From assembly GCA_030295235.1 (NCBI GenBank), contig AP026162.1, positions 620,001-684,000 of the forward strand: 64,000 bases of DNA, read 5' to 3'. Both the position numbers and the translations under genes were made by a program. The DNA comes from Fistulifera solaris. Taxonomy: Eukaryota; Bacillariophyta; Bacillariophyceae; Naviculales; Stauroneidaceae. Under the pieces are notes generated by a model, which was not told the DNA's origin, made no database searches, and saw only the letters and a list, made by a program, of their open reading frames with translations. Shown here in pieces: positions 1 to 10,721 of the stretch (the first letter of the stretch is position 1; each line of letters starts with the position of its first letter).

Positions 1-1328
1 GTGTGCTGGTCGTATATTAATTGAGGTCCTTCCAGAGGAAACTGCAAAACATCATTGCCTGGATTATGATTTGGAATTATAGCGCACGATAGACTCATAG
101 CCAGCCAAACGATCAGTCGCCAAATAATGGCCGTACAGAAAATCTTCTGGCGATTGCATTGATTCGAAAAAGTTAAAAAGCGCTCCGCGAGACCTTTCCT
201 TTTCAACCGTGTTCTGCGAAGACTCATTATTGTTTGACAGGCGTCACTGTGAAAAAGATCACAACATTATTTCATTGACGATGATCATTCAATTTTTTCA
301 CAACCAGACGAGCAGTTCGCGCATCCGGGTTTCTACTTACTCCTATGCATCCGTCGTCAACATGTCTCGAGTGAATACTATGGACAAAAATGTAGATTAC
401 CTTTTTCATGACTGCATTGTTTCAGCATCTTCATGTTCCGAGCCAGATTCTACCTACAGTAACCTTTGCTAGTTTTGCTAAAGTGTAAGGCTTCAAATGT
501 CTTTCCTATCGTGGACGTCCCTCTAGCAGCATTTGCAATGCGCACTTTGGATCTCTACGTTGAAAAGGTTTGCAATTTATTTTTTCCTTTTCATTACTAT
601 CGACCAAAGTGTTGGTTTACGAGACTGTGAGGAGTTTTTTTTATTCTTCCGAGCCAGACTGCTACCTAACTGCCGCTCGTTCTGCAAGTCTGCAAGCTTG
701 TTGAGCTCTATCGTTTGATCACAATCCAATACACTTAGCAGCGTTTGCACTGCATGAATCGTTTCTTCAAGACGAAAAACCTTGGGAGTTGTTGTATTTA
801 GTATTTTACTATAGACCAAAGTGTGGCATCCTCTTTTCCACGACTGCGTTTCAGTCACGAGACATTTCACGAAAAGACACGTACGTTTGCATTTTATTGC
901 GCTCAGCAACAACAAACGTATGCCTTAATGTCGTTGCTCATTGTTTGTTCTTCGATTATATAGATCGCTTGTAGAGGCTAGAGACTCTGTTGACTAATTA
1001 TAATACAATGCGCTAGAGGCGAATGAATAAATGGAGGGAGTTATTGCGGTCACGGACGTAAAAAGAGCCCTAACAAAATTAATCAGAACAAGTCTTGAAC
1101 AATAGTACCTGAAACACTCTACTACTATGCTAGCTATACTGCGGATTGCACTGGTACGGTACTTGCACCCCACCTCCGTGACCCCTTTCTCATTCTCGGA
1201 GAATAATGAATCAGTCCCCACCCTTTTTTCATTTCATTTTGCAATGCATCTGAGTAACTTTATTGTGTTGTCAACCCGTTTCATAAACACGGAGTCATTA
1301 ATAAAAAGTCCAACAATAGTCAATACAA
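1..1328. other. intergenic, no supported gene
   Basis: Open frames here are short, overlap on both strands and show no domain, targeting signal or compositional bias typical of the neighbours. The only structure seen is a diverged tandem repeat, listed separately. The last 100-200 bases presumably hold the promoter and 5' UTR of the ABC1 kinase gene. Confidence 0.6.
305..950. repeat. three diverged tandem units of about 210-220 bp
   Basis: Three blocks carry the same ordered landmarks: AGCAG-TTyGC-GC (about 310, 528 and 738), ACTATnGACnAAAnTGT (about 378, 598 and 808) and a CACGACTG/CATGACTG-like stretch (about 409, 622 and 842). Spacing between landmarks is about 218 and 210 bp. Units 1 and 2 also share CCGAGCCAGA followed by CTACCTA. 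Identity is low, so this is an old duplication. No coding potential is evident across the units. Confidence 0.45.
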
Positions 1329-2942
1329 ATGAGGACTTGCTTTTTAGCGGTTTTTCTACTATCATGGACGCGCCCTTCGACCGCGTTCGCTCCTCGTCCA
1401 GTTTCCACTCGATGTTGTAAAACACGTCTTCCGGTATTCTCATCGGGCAATGGAGATGGAGCGAGGCGAAAAAAAGAAATCACTGTCCGACCGAACACCG
1501 CAGGAAGCTATCACGTTGATACAAGATATTTTGAAAGCTGCCATCGAAGCGGGTCCGCGGGCTGGACCCGCTCGAACGTTGCAGGCCTATCGCGCCTTTG
1601 CCACCACAACACAAGAATTCTTACCGAAATTGCTGTCGCAACCCTCCAGTGTCGCATTGCCAGCTGTGTTACGGACATTATTTGAACGCATGGGTGCCAC
1701 GTACATCAAATTAGGACAATTCATTGCGAGTAGCCCCACACTCTTCCCCAAGGAATATGTTGTCGAATTTCAAAAATGCCTCGATCAGACCGAACCTCTC
1801 CCGTGGTCTACCATCAAAGAAGTGATTGAAAAGAACTAGGGCCCATTTCGAATACTTTTTCCAGCATTGATCAGACACCGCTCGCATCTGCCAGTATCGC
1901 GCAAGTCCACGTGGCGACGTTGAAGTCGACGGGGGAAGAAGTTGTCATCAAAGTACAAAAGCCGCGAATTGACGAGTGTCTGCAGGCCGATTTGGGGTTC
2001 TTGTACGTTTCCGCTCGTGTTCTCGAATTTTTACAACCCGATTGGGAACGCACGAGTTTATCGGCCGTCGCAGGGGACATTCGTCAATCCATGTTGGAAG
2101 AACTCGACTTCGAGAAAGAAGCACGCAACACGATCGAGTTTCGTCGATTTTTACAAGACAACCAGTTACTCAAACAAGCTACCGCTCCTCGTGTGTTCAC
2201 CGAACTGACGACTCGCAAAGTGATGGTCATGGAGAAATTGAATGGTGTCAGTTTGTTGGATCAAGATACGATTTCGCAAGTCGTCCAAGACCCCGAAATG
2301 GGTACCAACACCATCTTGACAGCTTTGAATATTTGGTCCATGTCCGTTACAAGTATGCCGTGGTTTCATGCCGATGTTCACGCCGGGAATCTTTTGCTAT
2401 TGGAAGATGGCCGTGTGGGTTTTATTGACTTTGGAATTGTGGGTCGCATCAGCGAAAAGGTCTTTCGAGCGGTGACCGAGTTAAGTGCTGCGCTGGTCGC
2501 GAATGACTCCAAGGGTATGGCGCAAGCGTTGTGCAACATGGGCGCCACGGACAAACAAGTGGATATTGCGAAGTTCAGTCAAGACATTGATCGCGTACTG
2601 AAGCGACTGAATGGTGTGGAGACGCAGGTATCGGTATCCGCCATGGCGGATGGGTCTGTCACAGGACGAATTGATGTAGACGACACAGAAATCACGAATC
2701 TGCTGCTCGAGATTGTGGAAGTGACCGAGAACAATGGTCTCAAACTGCCCCGGGAATTCGGATTGCTGGTCAAACAGAGCTTGTATTTTGATCGATATCT
2801 AAAGATTTTGGCCCCGAATGTCGACGTAATGAATGATTCACGAGTGATGATAGGGGGAAAGAGTCGCGACTCAGTCAGTGGCGAGGACGGTCCTATCAAT
2901 GGAGAACGAATTAACGGCAATCAAGTTGTAATTGATGTTTAG
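1329..2942 (+). CDS. plastid-targeted ABC1/UbiB family atypical kinase (two frame breaks)
   Basis: Atypical protein kinase-like ATPase of the ABC1K/UbiB/ADCK family; plastid members are linked to prenylquinone metabolism and plastoglobules. The start at 1329 gives a signal peptide ending STA|FAPRP, the diatom plastid cleavage motif. Family motifs occur in order: ERMGATYIKLGQF (KxGQ), ASASIAQVH, the lysine in VVIKVQKP, EELDFEKEARN, the catalytic loop FHADVHAGN and metal-binding DFG. The frame breaks twice: in a run of seven A at 1469-1475 (six restores frame) and next to G1833 in GAAAAGAACTAG (GG restores E-L and removes the stop). With both corrected the protein is about 537 residues and continuous across the whole domain, so errors are likelier than pseudogenisation. 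The substrate cannot be told. It converges on the ClpS gene. Confidence 0.85.
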
Positions 2943-3061
2943 AAGGTTTGGGCGCGTGAATTGAAGGTAGAGTACGTCCATAAGAAAATTCTGTTTTTTT
3001 TAGTTTCGATTTTATAAAGACTACGGTAGTGTTTTTGCGCACCGTAAAGGGTTTAAATAAC

Positions 3062-3560
3062 TTATATACCACCTCCCGAATGTCCTCCTTCAAAGTCTTC
3101 ATCCGGCGAGATACTGACCGTTAGGCCTTGTCGTTGCAACCCTAGACAAAATTGTTCCGCCTGTTTCTTCCAAGTTTTTGTAATGGTAGCTTTACCAATC
3201 CCATGTGTCTGCACGCATATTTCGAAAGCAGCTTTTCGATCCAGAGTACCGATCACCTTGGTCAAAGACCGAACGACGTAATTAAATGTGTGCACTTCGT
3301 CGTTGTGCAAAACGACCCGCCACATTTCTTCCTTTTTCTTTTGCTCTTCTGCCTTTGTCTCCGTCTTGTCGATGACTTGTACACTCTTTCCCTTCTTGGT
3401 CGTACTGCTCTTTTCGACAGATGACATGTAAATTGACGTGTCGCTTAGTCGCTGTGGCGACGTTAGTGTCGAAGAGGAGCGCGGAAGCACGGCAAAGCCG
3501 TGCACCGGCGTCAACGACGCCGCCACGAAAAAGTAAAAGTTGAATCGTTCTTGTTAGCAT
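3062..3560 (-). CDS. ClpS: plastid ClpS, N-degron adaptor of Clp protease (one frame break)
   Basis: ClpS delivers proteins bearing destabilising N-terminal residues to the Clp chaperone (ClpC in plastids). The core has the family hallmark VVLHNDEVHTFNYVV, whose Asn-Asp pair contacts the substrate amino group, and a later histidine in VQTHGIGKA. The N-terminus, read from the ATG at 3560, is a hydrophobic signal peptide followed by HG|FAVLP, a plastid cleavage site. This leader and the core are joined only if the run at 3528-3532 (five A on the + strand) is one shorter. Corrected length is about 165 residues. A second ATG six codons upstream (3578) is also possible. Confidence 0.85.
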
Positions 3561-4619
3561 TATTGACTGTTGAAGCAATTTTGTCTTCCTTCAGCTGTTG
3601 AATGTAGTGATGAATGAACTAAATGGTTTTGTCTCTCTAAGCTCTATGATAACGATAAGAAAGGTGGAAGTTGAAGACGGCGAGGCAGTTTCGTTTGTTT
3701 TCAAAAACATCCGCGTGGAAGGTCCACAAACAGTTGACCACGTCATGCACGTGAATGTATTCTTTAGTCTCGTCAAATGTCGTCTACACTTGAGGGGTAT
3801 ACTCAAGATGGACGATGGATGATTCGCGAGGATTATCGACGTACAAAAATGAGCGCTGTGCATTGCAAATGCTACTGTAGGCAAATGATTGTGAGGAAGA
3901 CAATAAAGCTCACTAATCGACCAAAACGATTGGTGATTAAAGAGCACTCCGACGACGACTCCTCTTCTCGTCGACATCACCGACTGAGTAGCACAGTTGG
4001 TTACTCTCCGGTTGACGAAACCGGAGGGGGCGAGGTTCGATACGGTGGTTGGTCGATCTTGGCGCCCAGCGCCGTAGATGAGAGTCTTGAGACGATCGGT
4101 GGTCCCCGGTCGTGTCTGAATCAGACAGGAGCCCCTCTGCTCCGATTGTGACCTGGCAACGGTTCGGTGTTCGGTGGATTCCATCCATTTTCCACTGGGT
4201 TAGTTGTGTTTCTCTAACTCGATTAGGGATTCGGTTCTCTTGTAGGGATAGGACGTAAGCATAGTAAATTCTAGCCATTTTTTGACAACTCATGACTGAG
4301 ATCCAGTCGTGGTTATGGTCTTCGTAAACTTTGGTCCAGTCTTACCGGTATCGAGTACTGCAAGTAGTTTTTTTGTAAAAACTCCCCCGATTGATTTTTT
4401 TCTTTGAAAAAACAATTTCGATTTCGATTTCAGTCGAGAAGACGATTGCATCCGAAAGGAAGAAAGGATGAAATACTAAAGATCATTTTAGATCGAAAGG
4501 TCAGAGGAAGTAAAAATGGAAGAGTCGTGATCATTCACTCATTATTGCAAAAAATAAGTGCTCTACGCTTCACGAAATTACGTTTCTTCCCTTTTCGAAT
4601 CCCCGCACTTTCTCGTGTC
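3561..4619. other. intergenic with several short hairpins
   Basis: No convincing gene. The longest frame (3591-4184, minus) has no recognisable domain and a composition unlike neighbouring proteins. The segment 4000-4150 is richer in G+C and contains closely spaced inverted repeats: an 8-bp stem with a 5-nt loop at 4006-4026, a GTCTG/CAGAC stem near 4115 and a GGAGC/GCTCC stem near 4130. A structured noncoding RNA is possible, but I could not match it to U1-U6, SRP, RNase P or RNase MRP signatures. TACCGGTA occurs at 4343-4350, 270 bp before the next start. Confidence 0.4.
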
Positions 4620-5697
4620 ATGTTCAAGACAACGTTAGGCCCATTCCTACTCCTTTTATTGTCTCATCTTTCTTCCACAGCATTGGCGTTCACCATGAAA
4701 GCGCGTGTGGCTGTGGTTGGTTCGGCCAATCAAGATCTGACCACGTATACAGCGGTTCTTCCGCAAATGGGAGAAAACTGTCACGGGGACGACCTTTGCC
4801 ACTAGTTGTGGAGGGAAGGGATCGAACCAAGCGTGCGCCGCGGCTAGTTTGGGATTGACCCCGGTAACAATGATCTGTCGCATGGGCGATGATGTTTTTG
4901 CGAAGGATCTATTAGCGAACTTTAAGAAGAAGGGCGTACACGTCGATGAGGAAGCGACTATTCTTCAAGGAATTTCGACGGGTGTTGCTAGTATTGTCGT
5001 GGATACAAAAACGGGAGACAACATGATTATTGTGACACCCGGTGCAAACCATCAAATGAAAGCCAGCGATGTTGAGAGGTCGTTGAAAGGTCTCTCGGAA
5101 AAGCCGGCAGCTGTTGTCGTCCAATTGGAAATTTTGAAAGAGGCTGCGTTGGCTGCTTTGAAAACTGGCAGTGAGTTGGGTGCTATAACCATATTGAATC
5201 CTGCTCCTGCACCAGAGGCTGGGGTACTTGACGACTTTTACAAGTATACGGATATCATCATTCCCAACGAAACAGAATTGAGGAAAATCTGCGGAGTTGT
5301 AGAAGATGCCAAGGGCGGTTCTGATATGGAAGAGTACCTTGCCAAGCAGCTTCTTACTGATAGTGGAGTCAGAAAGGCCGTTATTGTGACCTTGGGTGCA
5401 CGAGGTGCGATGGTGGTTGCGAGGGACCAAGAAGGTGCAGACGGAGTTACTGTGTCGTATGTGAATCAACCTGATGATTTGCCCTGCAAGAACGATCCCA
5501 TTGCCGATACTATCGGCGCCGGCGATGCATTCTGTGGAGCGCTTGCTGCTTACCTTTCTTCTGGAGTCGGACTAGAAGAAGCCGCTGCAATGGCTTGTGG
5601 CTTGGCTAGCATGTCGATTCGGCGCACAGGAGCCTCGTACCCATCTCCTGACGAAATACCCGATTGTCTTAAAATTAAGTCAGCGGTCGATTGCTGA
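4620..5697 (+). CDS. ribokinase-like PfkB family sugar kinase, signal-peptide bearing (one frame break)
   Basis: PfkB-family kinase, most like ribokinase (ATP-dependent phosphorylation of ribose or a related sugar). Evidence is the N-terminal GSANQDL, the glycine-rich SCGGKGSNQACAAASLG (PfkB signature 1) and DTIGAGDAFCGAL (signature 2 with the catalytic Asp). The start at 4620 gives a leucine-rich signal peptide ending STALA|FT. Phe at +1 suggests plastid import, but the transit peptide would be very short, so the compartment is uncertain. A run of four A at 4774-4777 must be three to join MGE with TVTGTTFATSCGGKG; as written the frame stops at 4805. Corrected length is about 358 residues, somewhat longer than the usual ~300 because of the leader. 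Confidence 0.85.
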
Positions 5698-6257
5698 GAT
5701 GCAGACGAGGGTCCGATACTCTACAAATGGCACATATTTGATAAAGGTGACATAATAATATTCTAATAGAACGCTTTACAAGGATGAATCATTAGGAAAC
5801 CGTAGGTCAAATCTGACCTCAACAAAACCCCCAACTATCATTCAACTTATTGAATAACGAGCCAAGTCTGATTGTCAATCACTTCAGGGTTGAGCAGCTG
5901 TCCATGTTTGACGGATGAAGGGAGACCATTCTAGACCTCACAGATAGAACGCGGAGATCGCTGGAGCATGCACTGATGCGCAATGTTTTTCACACTTCTT
6001 CATTAGTTGCTACAGTACTCCGTACCAACTAACCGAGTTACTTGCTGTTGCACTTAAGGAAGTACCATGTGAAGATTTTAACAAGTATAATATAAGTAGA
6101 GCAGATATAGTCGATGTGTGAAAATTGTTTAGGCTAAATGTAAGGAGTGTGGTTCTTTTGAAGGATCAAAAAAGGAAAGTCGGGGCTTGTTATGTCTCAT
6201 CGCTCATCGCCATTGTATACAGATTGTGGCATAGGAACGGTAGAATTGAACGCTTTT
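5698..6257. other. intergenic, nothing recognised
   Basis: A+T-rich stretch between the ends of two convergent genes. Open frames are below 65 codons with no family resemblance. No repeat or RNA gene seen. Confidence 0.5.
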
Positions 6258-6909
6258 TTAGAGGCTCAAACCAAGGAATGCGTCTTCGGCTTCTTGTAAG
6301 AGTCCTCCGGTAGACTCATCCGGTACGCGCAAGAGAAAGCCTTTGAGTTCATTCGCCGGCGCGCTCTGAGTGTACACAGGAAATCGCGTTGACTTGACGC
6401 GACTTGACAGTTTTATAGGGGTGAAATTGGCGAGGATTTTGTCGAAATTGCGACCGGGGGGAAGGACACCCAGGCACAAAGCTTGTCTCGCACAAAGACA
6501 GATCATGCATTTGCGTGAAAGGCATACCTTCATCTGACACAGTGGATGGGCACAACATATCAACAAAGTGTCCCCAAGGAGAAGGGGAATTCGGTTGAGA
6601 TCCTGGTTGATATTCCGTGTTGTATCTCCTTGGGGCGAGCTTGATTGAATCATCGCTCTCATTGAAGGAGGGACTTGAAGCGAGTTCGGAAAGCTTCATG
6701 CTAGAACTCCGCCGCCTCAATCGATTCACAGAACTATTCTGACCATCTATTGTCGGTGAGCTCGGTTCACTCGACACTTGTCGAATATCCTCATCTGATA
6801 CCATACGTGCTGCGGCGTCACGCGTGAGTAAATCAGCGGGGAAATCGAGCCAACACTGAGACAGGTCTTGTTGGCGTTGGTGGCGGCGCTTTAGGCAGAG
6901 TTTGGGCAT
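6258..6909 (-). CDS. unknown Ser/Pro-rich small protein (one frame break)
   Basis: I do not recognise this family. The product (about 216 residues after correction) is largely polar and Ser/Pro-rich, with basic patches (RLRRRSSSMKL) and Ser-Pro dipeptides that look like phosphorylation sites. An ordered core contains SPSPWGHFVDMLCP, and a C-terminal block includes RNFDKILANFTPIKL and LLQEAEDAFLGLSL. The two blocks lie in different frames that meet exactly in a run of six G on the + strand (6456-6461); five restores one frame reading CPSPGRNFDKIL. No signal peptide or membrane segment is seen. Both halves look coding, which supports a real gene. Confidence 0.6.
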
Positions 6910-7435
6910 TGCGCTTGTGATGTATATTTGTTATTTATCTTTATGGGGTATTGAAAGCTCTCTTCACCGAGAAGATGTGTCCTCTTTTATTGCCTTTCCT
7001 GTGCCTTGCTTTTGATGTCAAGATTCAAGATGTGTTCAACAATGGTGTGATGCGACGTGATTGCGCAGAACACCCACGTCAACAAAATTCACCAATGGAA
7101 CGAACTGTGTCAAGAAAAGGAACAGTCGTGTCTTAAGTCATCTGGGAGTTCTATGATGAAGAAATGATCCGTTGCCTCATCGTGCTTTGACAGTGCTCGA
7201 CAATCTCCCCGGTAAGAGTTTATTAGCGGATGACCATTTTCTGAGTTCACTAATCTAAAATGTACCACAATATCAGAAACGCGACAATTTTGTGAGGCAT
7301 TGAGTACCGTTTTACAGTACGTGAGCAGAAACGTTATTGACAGCGACTTTATTCTGAATCATCATCCAGATTCTTACCAGATTTGGGAGCCAAGATCCAA
7401 GATGTCAAGCGTTTTACTTGAGACAAGCAGGACGC

Positions 7436-7458
7436 ACGACGACGACGACGACGACGAC
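7436..7458. repeat. ACG trinucleotide microsatellite (about 7.7 units)
   Basis: Seven perfect ACG units plus AC, readable as poly-Asp on one strand. It lies in noncoding sequence. Confidence 0.9.
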
Positions 7459-7994
7459 ATGACATCAAGAATCCAGAATTCCTTTGGTCTCGATTCTTCT
7501 TGATGTCGACATGGCATTTGGCCGACGACAAGGCCGATAGCTGAAGTACAACTCACCCTACTACGCTTCCCATACTATGATTCAAAAATGCATGACGCTT
7601 CGAGATTCGGGCTAAATGTAAATACTGTAATGCAGAAACGGGAGACAGACGACAGACGAAGTTTTATCCGTGACTGATGGTATTCGTGAATCTTGAGTGG
7701 GAGAAGGCTCACAACTCACAACCATTTACAGAGCATCTGTTGCTGGGCGCTGGTCCCATTGCTAGATCCTAATCAAATAATGATATTGTGTTCTACATAC
7801 TGTTTGAACGTAGTTTACACCATAATTTTTATCGGCAAGATATTGTGACTGAGAATGGGTCAAGCGGGGAAAAGGGTCCTTGTTTCATTCAAAAAGTAAT
7901 TGACTCCATAACTAAGCTTTATTTTCTATTTAGTCTAAAGTAGTTACAATCACCCAAAACTAGACTATGTGAAGCGTGAACTTGTAATAATAAA

Positions 7995-8017
7995 CCCACC
8001 GCCCACCGCCCACCGCC
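7995..8017. repeat. 7-bp minisatellite CCCACCG, about 3 units
   Basis: Three head-to-tail copies of CCCACCG directly visible, in the region upstream of the CDF transporter gene. Confidence 0.9.
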
Positions 8018-8229
8018 AAGCTACAAAGTACAAAGAACGTAGTCCGGGCGTCTGTCTGTCTACCGGTACTCATTATTCACCGCAACGTCAACAAGGCCAC
8101 GCAATGCGAAAAACGCAACACACCTTTCATTCTCAAGTGGCGATCAGAGATTCACAGAAAAACACCCATTGAATCTATAATTACCCGAAATTGATAATTC
8201 GTAATAACTTATTGTGTATGCTACAGAAA

Positions 8230-9408
8230 ATGGACGAAGAAAAAGCAATATTATTGAGCAAGGACTACGGTAGCACCGCATCCTTGACGCCCGCCTCGAC
8301 CAAACGATGTTTTGAAGAGTCGGAACAGGCCGGTTCGGTAACATCCGCGGAAAGCAACGAATCGATCATTGTCGCTGGATTTCATATTCCTTCCTTGCGG
8401 ACGATAGCGATTCAGCTTTCGCTTTATGTGAATATTCTAATTACGCTGGCAAAGCTGATAACGTACATTCAGACATTCAGTCTTTCGGTGCTCGCAGCCC
8501 TTCTCGACTCTGTTCTCGATGTGGTTTCGCAAATGGTTCTTTTTCATACTGAAAAGCACAGCTCGTTGCAACGCTCTTCTGCCTTTTATCCAGCTGGAGC
8601 TAGTCGACTGGAACCCATTGGTGTTTTGACATGCGCCGCGTTGATGGGTGTAGCATCCTTTGAGGTACTCAAAGATAGTCTTATGGCTCTCATTTTCAAC
8701 AAGACCGCCATGGATGCGGATGACTTGACGTTGTCGAGTTTCTGGAACATGCTTTCTATTGTTTTGATCAAGGTAGCCCTACTTTATTTGTGTAAGAGGG
8801 CCGCGAATCGAAGAATGCTCCGATCTAGTAGCAGTATGGAAAACGACACGGAATCTAAAACAAAGACGGAAATTGCCGATTCGACGATGGAAGCCTTGGC
8901 TAAAGACCACCTGAATGATGCACTTTCCAACGTTGTCGCCGCATTGGCTCTACTGTGCGCTCTGAAGCAACCTTCTTTGTGGTGGCTCGATCCGGTCGGT
9001 GCTGTCGTTATTTCACTTTACATCATTTATTCATGGTATACCACCGGGAAGGAACAGATTGAACATCTGACGGGCAAAGTTGCACCGGAAGAATTCATTG
9101 AAGATATTGTCAACATGGCCAACGCGTTCGACGATCGCTTAGAAGTTGATCATGTAAGAGCGTATCACTTCGGACCAAAGTTTCTGGTTGAGTTGGAAGT
9201 TGTCATGCCGAAAGAGACATTATTGTTTGAGTCACACGACGTTGGAATGGAGCTGCAGTATGAGATCGAAGGCCGGGAAGAAGTTGAGCGTTGTTTTGTC
9301 CACATTGACTATCAGACGAGGCCTTACGACGAGCATGTTGTCAGCAAAGTACCCGAACTGCGCGAAAAGTATCGACCCCGAAAACTTCGATCAACCCAAA
9401 GCGTTTGA
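8230..9408 (+). CDS. cation diffusion facilitator, Mn-CDF (MTP8-11-like) type
   Basis: Membrane antiporter moving divalent metal ions (probably Mn2+) out of the cytosol in exchange for protons. The intact frame encodes about 392 residues from ATG 8230; an upstream in-frame ATG at 8191 is less likely. The hydrophobic N-terminal half carries LDSVLDVVSQM in TM2 (DxxxD) and KDHLNDALSNVVAAL in TM5 (DxxxD). Aspartates in both metal-site motifs, rather than HxxxD, are typical of Mn-CDFs. YPAGASRLEPIGVL matches the conserved loop after TM2. The C-terminal soluble domain (about residues 285-370) fits the CDF cytoplasmic dimerisation fold. Substrate is inferred from motif type only. Confidence 0.87.
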   Translation: MDEEKAILLSKDYGSTASLTPASTKRCFEESEQAGSVTSAESNESIIVAGFHIPSLRTIAIQLSLYVNILITLAKLITYIQTFSLSVLAALLDSVLDVVSQMVLFHTEKHSSLQRSSAFYPAGASRLEPIGVLTCAALMGVASFEVLKDSLMALIFNKTAMDADDLTLSSFWNMLSIVLIKVALLYLCKRAANRRMLRSSSSMENDTESKTKTEIADSTMEALAKDHLNDALSNVVAALALLCALKQPSLWWLDPVGAVVISLYIIYSWYTTGKEQIEHLTGKVAPEEFIEDIVNMANAFDDRLEVDHVRAYHFGPKFLVELEVVMPKETLLFESHDVGMELQYEIEGREEVERCFVHIDYQTRPYDEHVVSKVPELREKYRPRKLRSTQSV

Positions 9409-9745
9409 GGTGACTGTATGCGATGAAGTTCATAGTATCACGAAGTTGAATTCCTATTGTTACATATTAGAATAGAAGCCGAGTAATCGGGGTCATGTTT
9501 TACTGCAGTCGAGATCGAAGTCGTAGGACGTTCAAAAGCGAGGTTAGTCCAGCTGTTAATATCTTATGCCCGCAGCGAGCTGTAGCACACTTCCATTGAC
9601 GCATCAGATGGGTTTCGCATACAACTTGGCAACGCTATACTTCCTAGTAGATAAGCATGAAGACAACATAAAAGATTTACTAGAGGTTACAAAAGCATAC
9701 ATTATAACTTATACGAAGTGGCAGATAACATGATGATCTGTCTAG
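9409..9745. other. intergenic between convergent genes, nothing recognised
   Basis: Short 3' flanks of two convergent genes. No frame, repeat or RNA signature seen. Confidence 0.5.
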
Positions 9746-10285
9746 TCAAAATCGTTTGTGCACCATGTGTGGGTGTCGAATGCGTTCCCAAAATCCAACC
9801 TCCATTGCCAGCTCCCGAGAACGCTGAATCTCTCTCACTTCCTCGCGGGTTTGCACAAGCACCTGCTTCGAAGCTCCCGCACTTTGGGCGATTTGTTCGC
9901 GCACGTACGGACTAAGTTTTCGAGCCACTTTTCCAGAAGTGTCGTGTTGGTCCAAGGAAAACGTTTCACACGAGTTGTGGGCCCAGGATAAAGTAAGAGG
10001 AACTCCTTTACTCACTGCCGGATTATCACCGACAATCAGCGAATGAAAGCACACTTTCACAGTTGAGAACTGCACCCTTTTCTTAGGCGACGATTGTTCC
10101 GACATGCTGGTGCTCGATGACGACTTCGCAAGATTAGAACTGCTGACATCGCTATTGGAAGACAAAGCCTTTGCCAGAGGAAGAGGTCTTTTGCGATGGA
10201 GACTTAACATGTTTGTCTTTAGAATGGCCATGATGATTGTGACGGAATCGTGTTCGTCTCGAGAGTTGAGAAATTTTATGAGCAC
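9746..10285 (-). CDS. unknown protein with VxF-GDNPAVS-GxPLTL-W motif
   Basis: Small basic protein (up to 179 residues; the ATGs at codons 19 and 26 are alternative starts). A polar N-terminal part is followed by KKRVQFSTVKVCFHSLIVGD, then NPAVSKGVPLTLSW, a block I recall as typical of a large diatom/stramenopile family of unknown function. That attribution is from memory and unchecked. The C-terminal third is rich in Gln/Arg/Glu and probably helical (REEVREIQRSRELAMEVG). No signal peptide, membrane segment or catalytic motif is visible. Confidence 0.65.
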   Translation of the reverse strand: MLIKFLNSRDEHDSVTIIMAILKTNMLSLHRKRPLPLAKALSSNSDVSSSNLAKSSSSTSMSEQSSPKKRVQFSTVKVCFHSLIVGDNPAVSKGVPLTLSWAHNSCETFSLDQHDTSGKVARKLSPYVREQIAQSAGASKQVLVQTREEVREIQRSRELAMEVGFWERIRHPHMVHKRF

Positions 10286-10721
10286 TTTCGGAATGGATGT
10301 TAATGAGAAAGGCCTCTCGCAAAACGCGGACGCGGACGAGGGAAAAGGAAGGCTTTTTCGTGAGGATTTCCAGCGAACAACACTCGGATGAACACAAAAG
10401 AACCAACAAGGATTCTACATTTGGATTCTATATTCTTATTTTCGGACGTGTTCCTCAGTCATCGGCTCTGAGAACAATTGTGATGCTCATTCGCTGTACC
10501 AGTAAGACATCGTAGAAAATGTACACTGAGGTCTTTACCGGCTCCCGGCTTCACCCGAATCAGCCTAAGGGTTGACGACCTCCTTTTATTTTTTTATTAA
10601 AATAAACAACTATCTCCCAAACTAACAGCATTTAGCATACTTGAGACTAATAGATGCGAATGAGTAAATATTTTTTGTTTATTGACGCAGAAACGATTGT
10701 GGGTGATCATGCAGAGAGCTT
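10286..10721. other. intergenic, nothing recognised
   Basis: Frames on both strands around 10297-10515 have no family resemblance and overlap the 5' flank of the upstream minus gene. A+T-rich from 10580 onward, consistent with the 3' end of the helicase gene. Confidence 0.5.

Larger units (their letters stand above)
6910..8229. other. intergenic with simple repeats
   Basis: About 1.3 kb without a supportable gene. It contains an ACG trinucleotide repeat (7436-7458) and a 7-bp minisatellite (7995-8017), listed separately. Frames around 7300-7550 exist because of the trinucleotide repeat and are not convincing. TACCGGTA lies at 8061-8068, 169 bp before the CDF start. Confidence 0.5.

Noticed and set aside
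577-915. 112-codon minus frame in the tandem repeat
   Set aside because: It lies across repeat units without repeating its own protein text, so there is no sign of coding constraint.
1329-2942. ABC1 kinase and other split genes as pseudogenes
   Set aside because: Breaks are single-base, sit in mononucleotide runs, and leave all catalytic motifs intact on both sides. The same pattern hits essential genes, so decay is the less likely explanation.
3591-4184. 197-codon minus-strand open frame between ClpS and the ribokinase gene
   Set aside because: No domain, mixed low-quality composition, many Thr/Arg/Ser stretches expected from G+C-rich noncoding sequence, and overlapping frames on the other strand.
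4030-4200. Possible snRNA, SRP or RNase P RNA
   Set aside because: Hairpins are present, but none of the conserved sequence blocks I know for U1, U2, U4, U5, U6, SRP or RNase P could be found.
7300-7556. Short frames on both strands around the ACG repeat
   Set aside because: Their length comes from the stop-free trinucleotide repeat; flanking text has no coding character.
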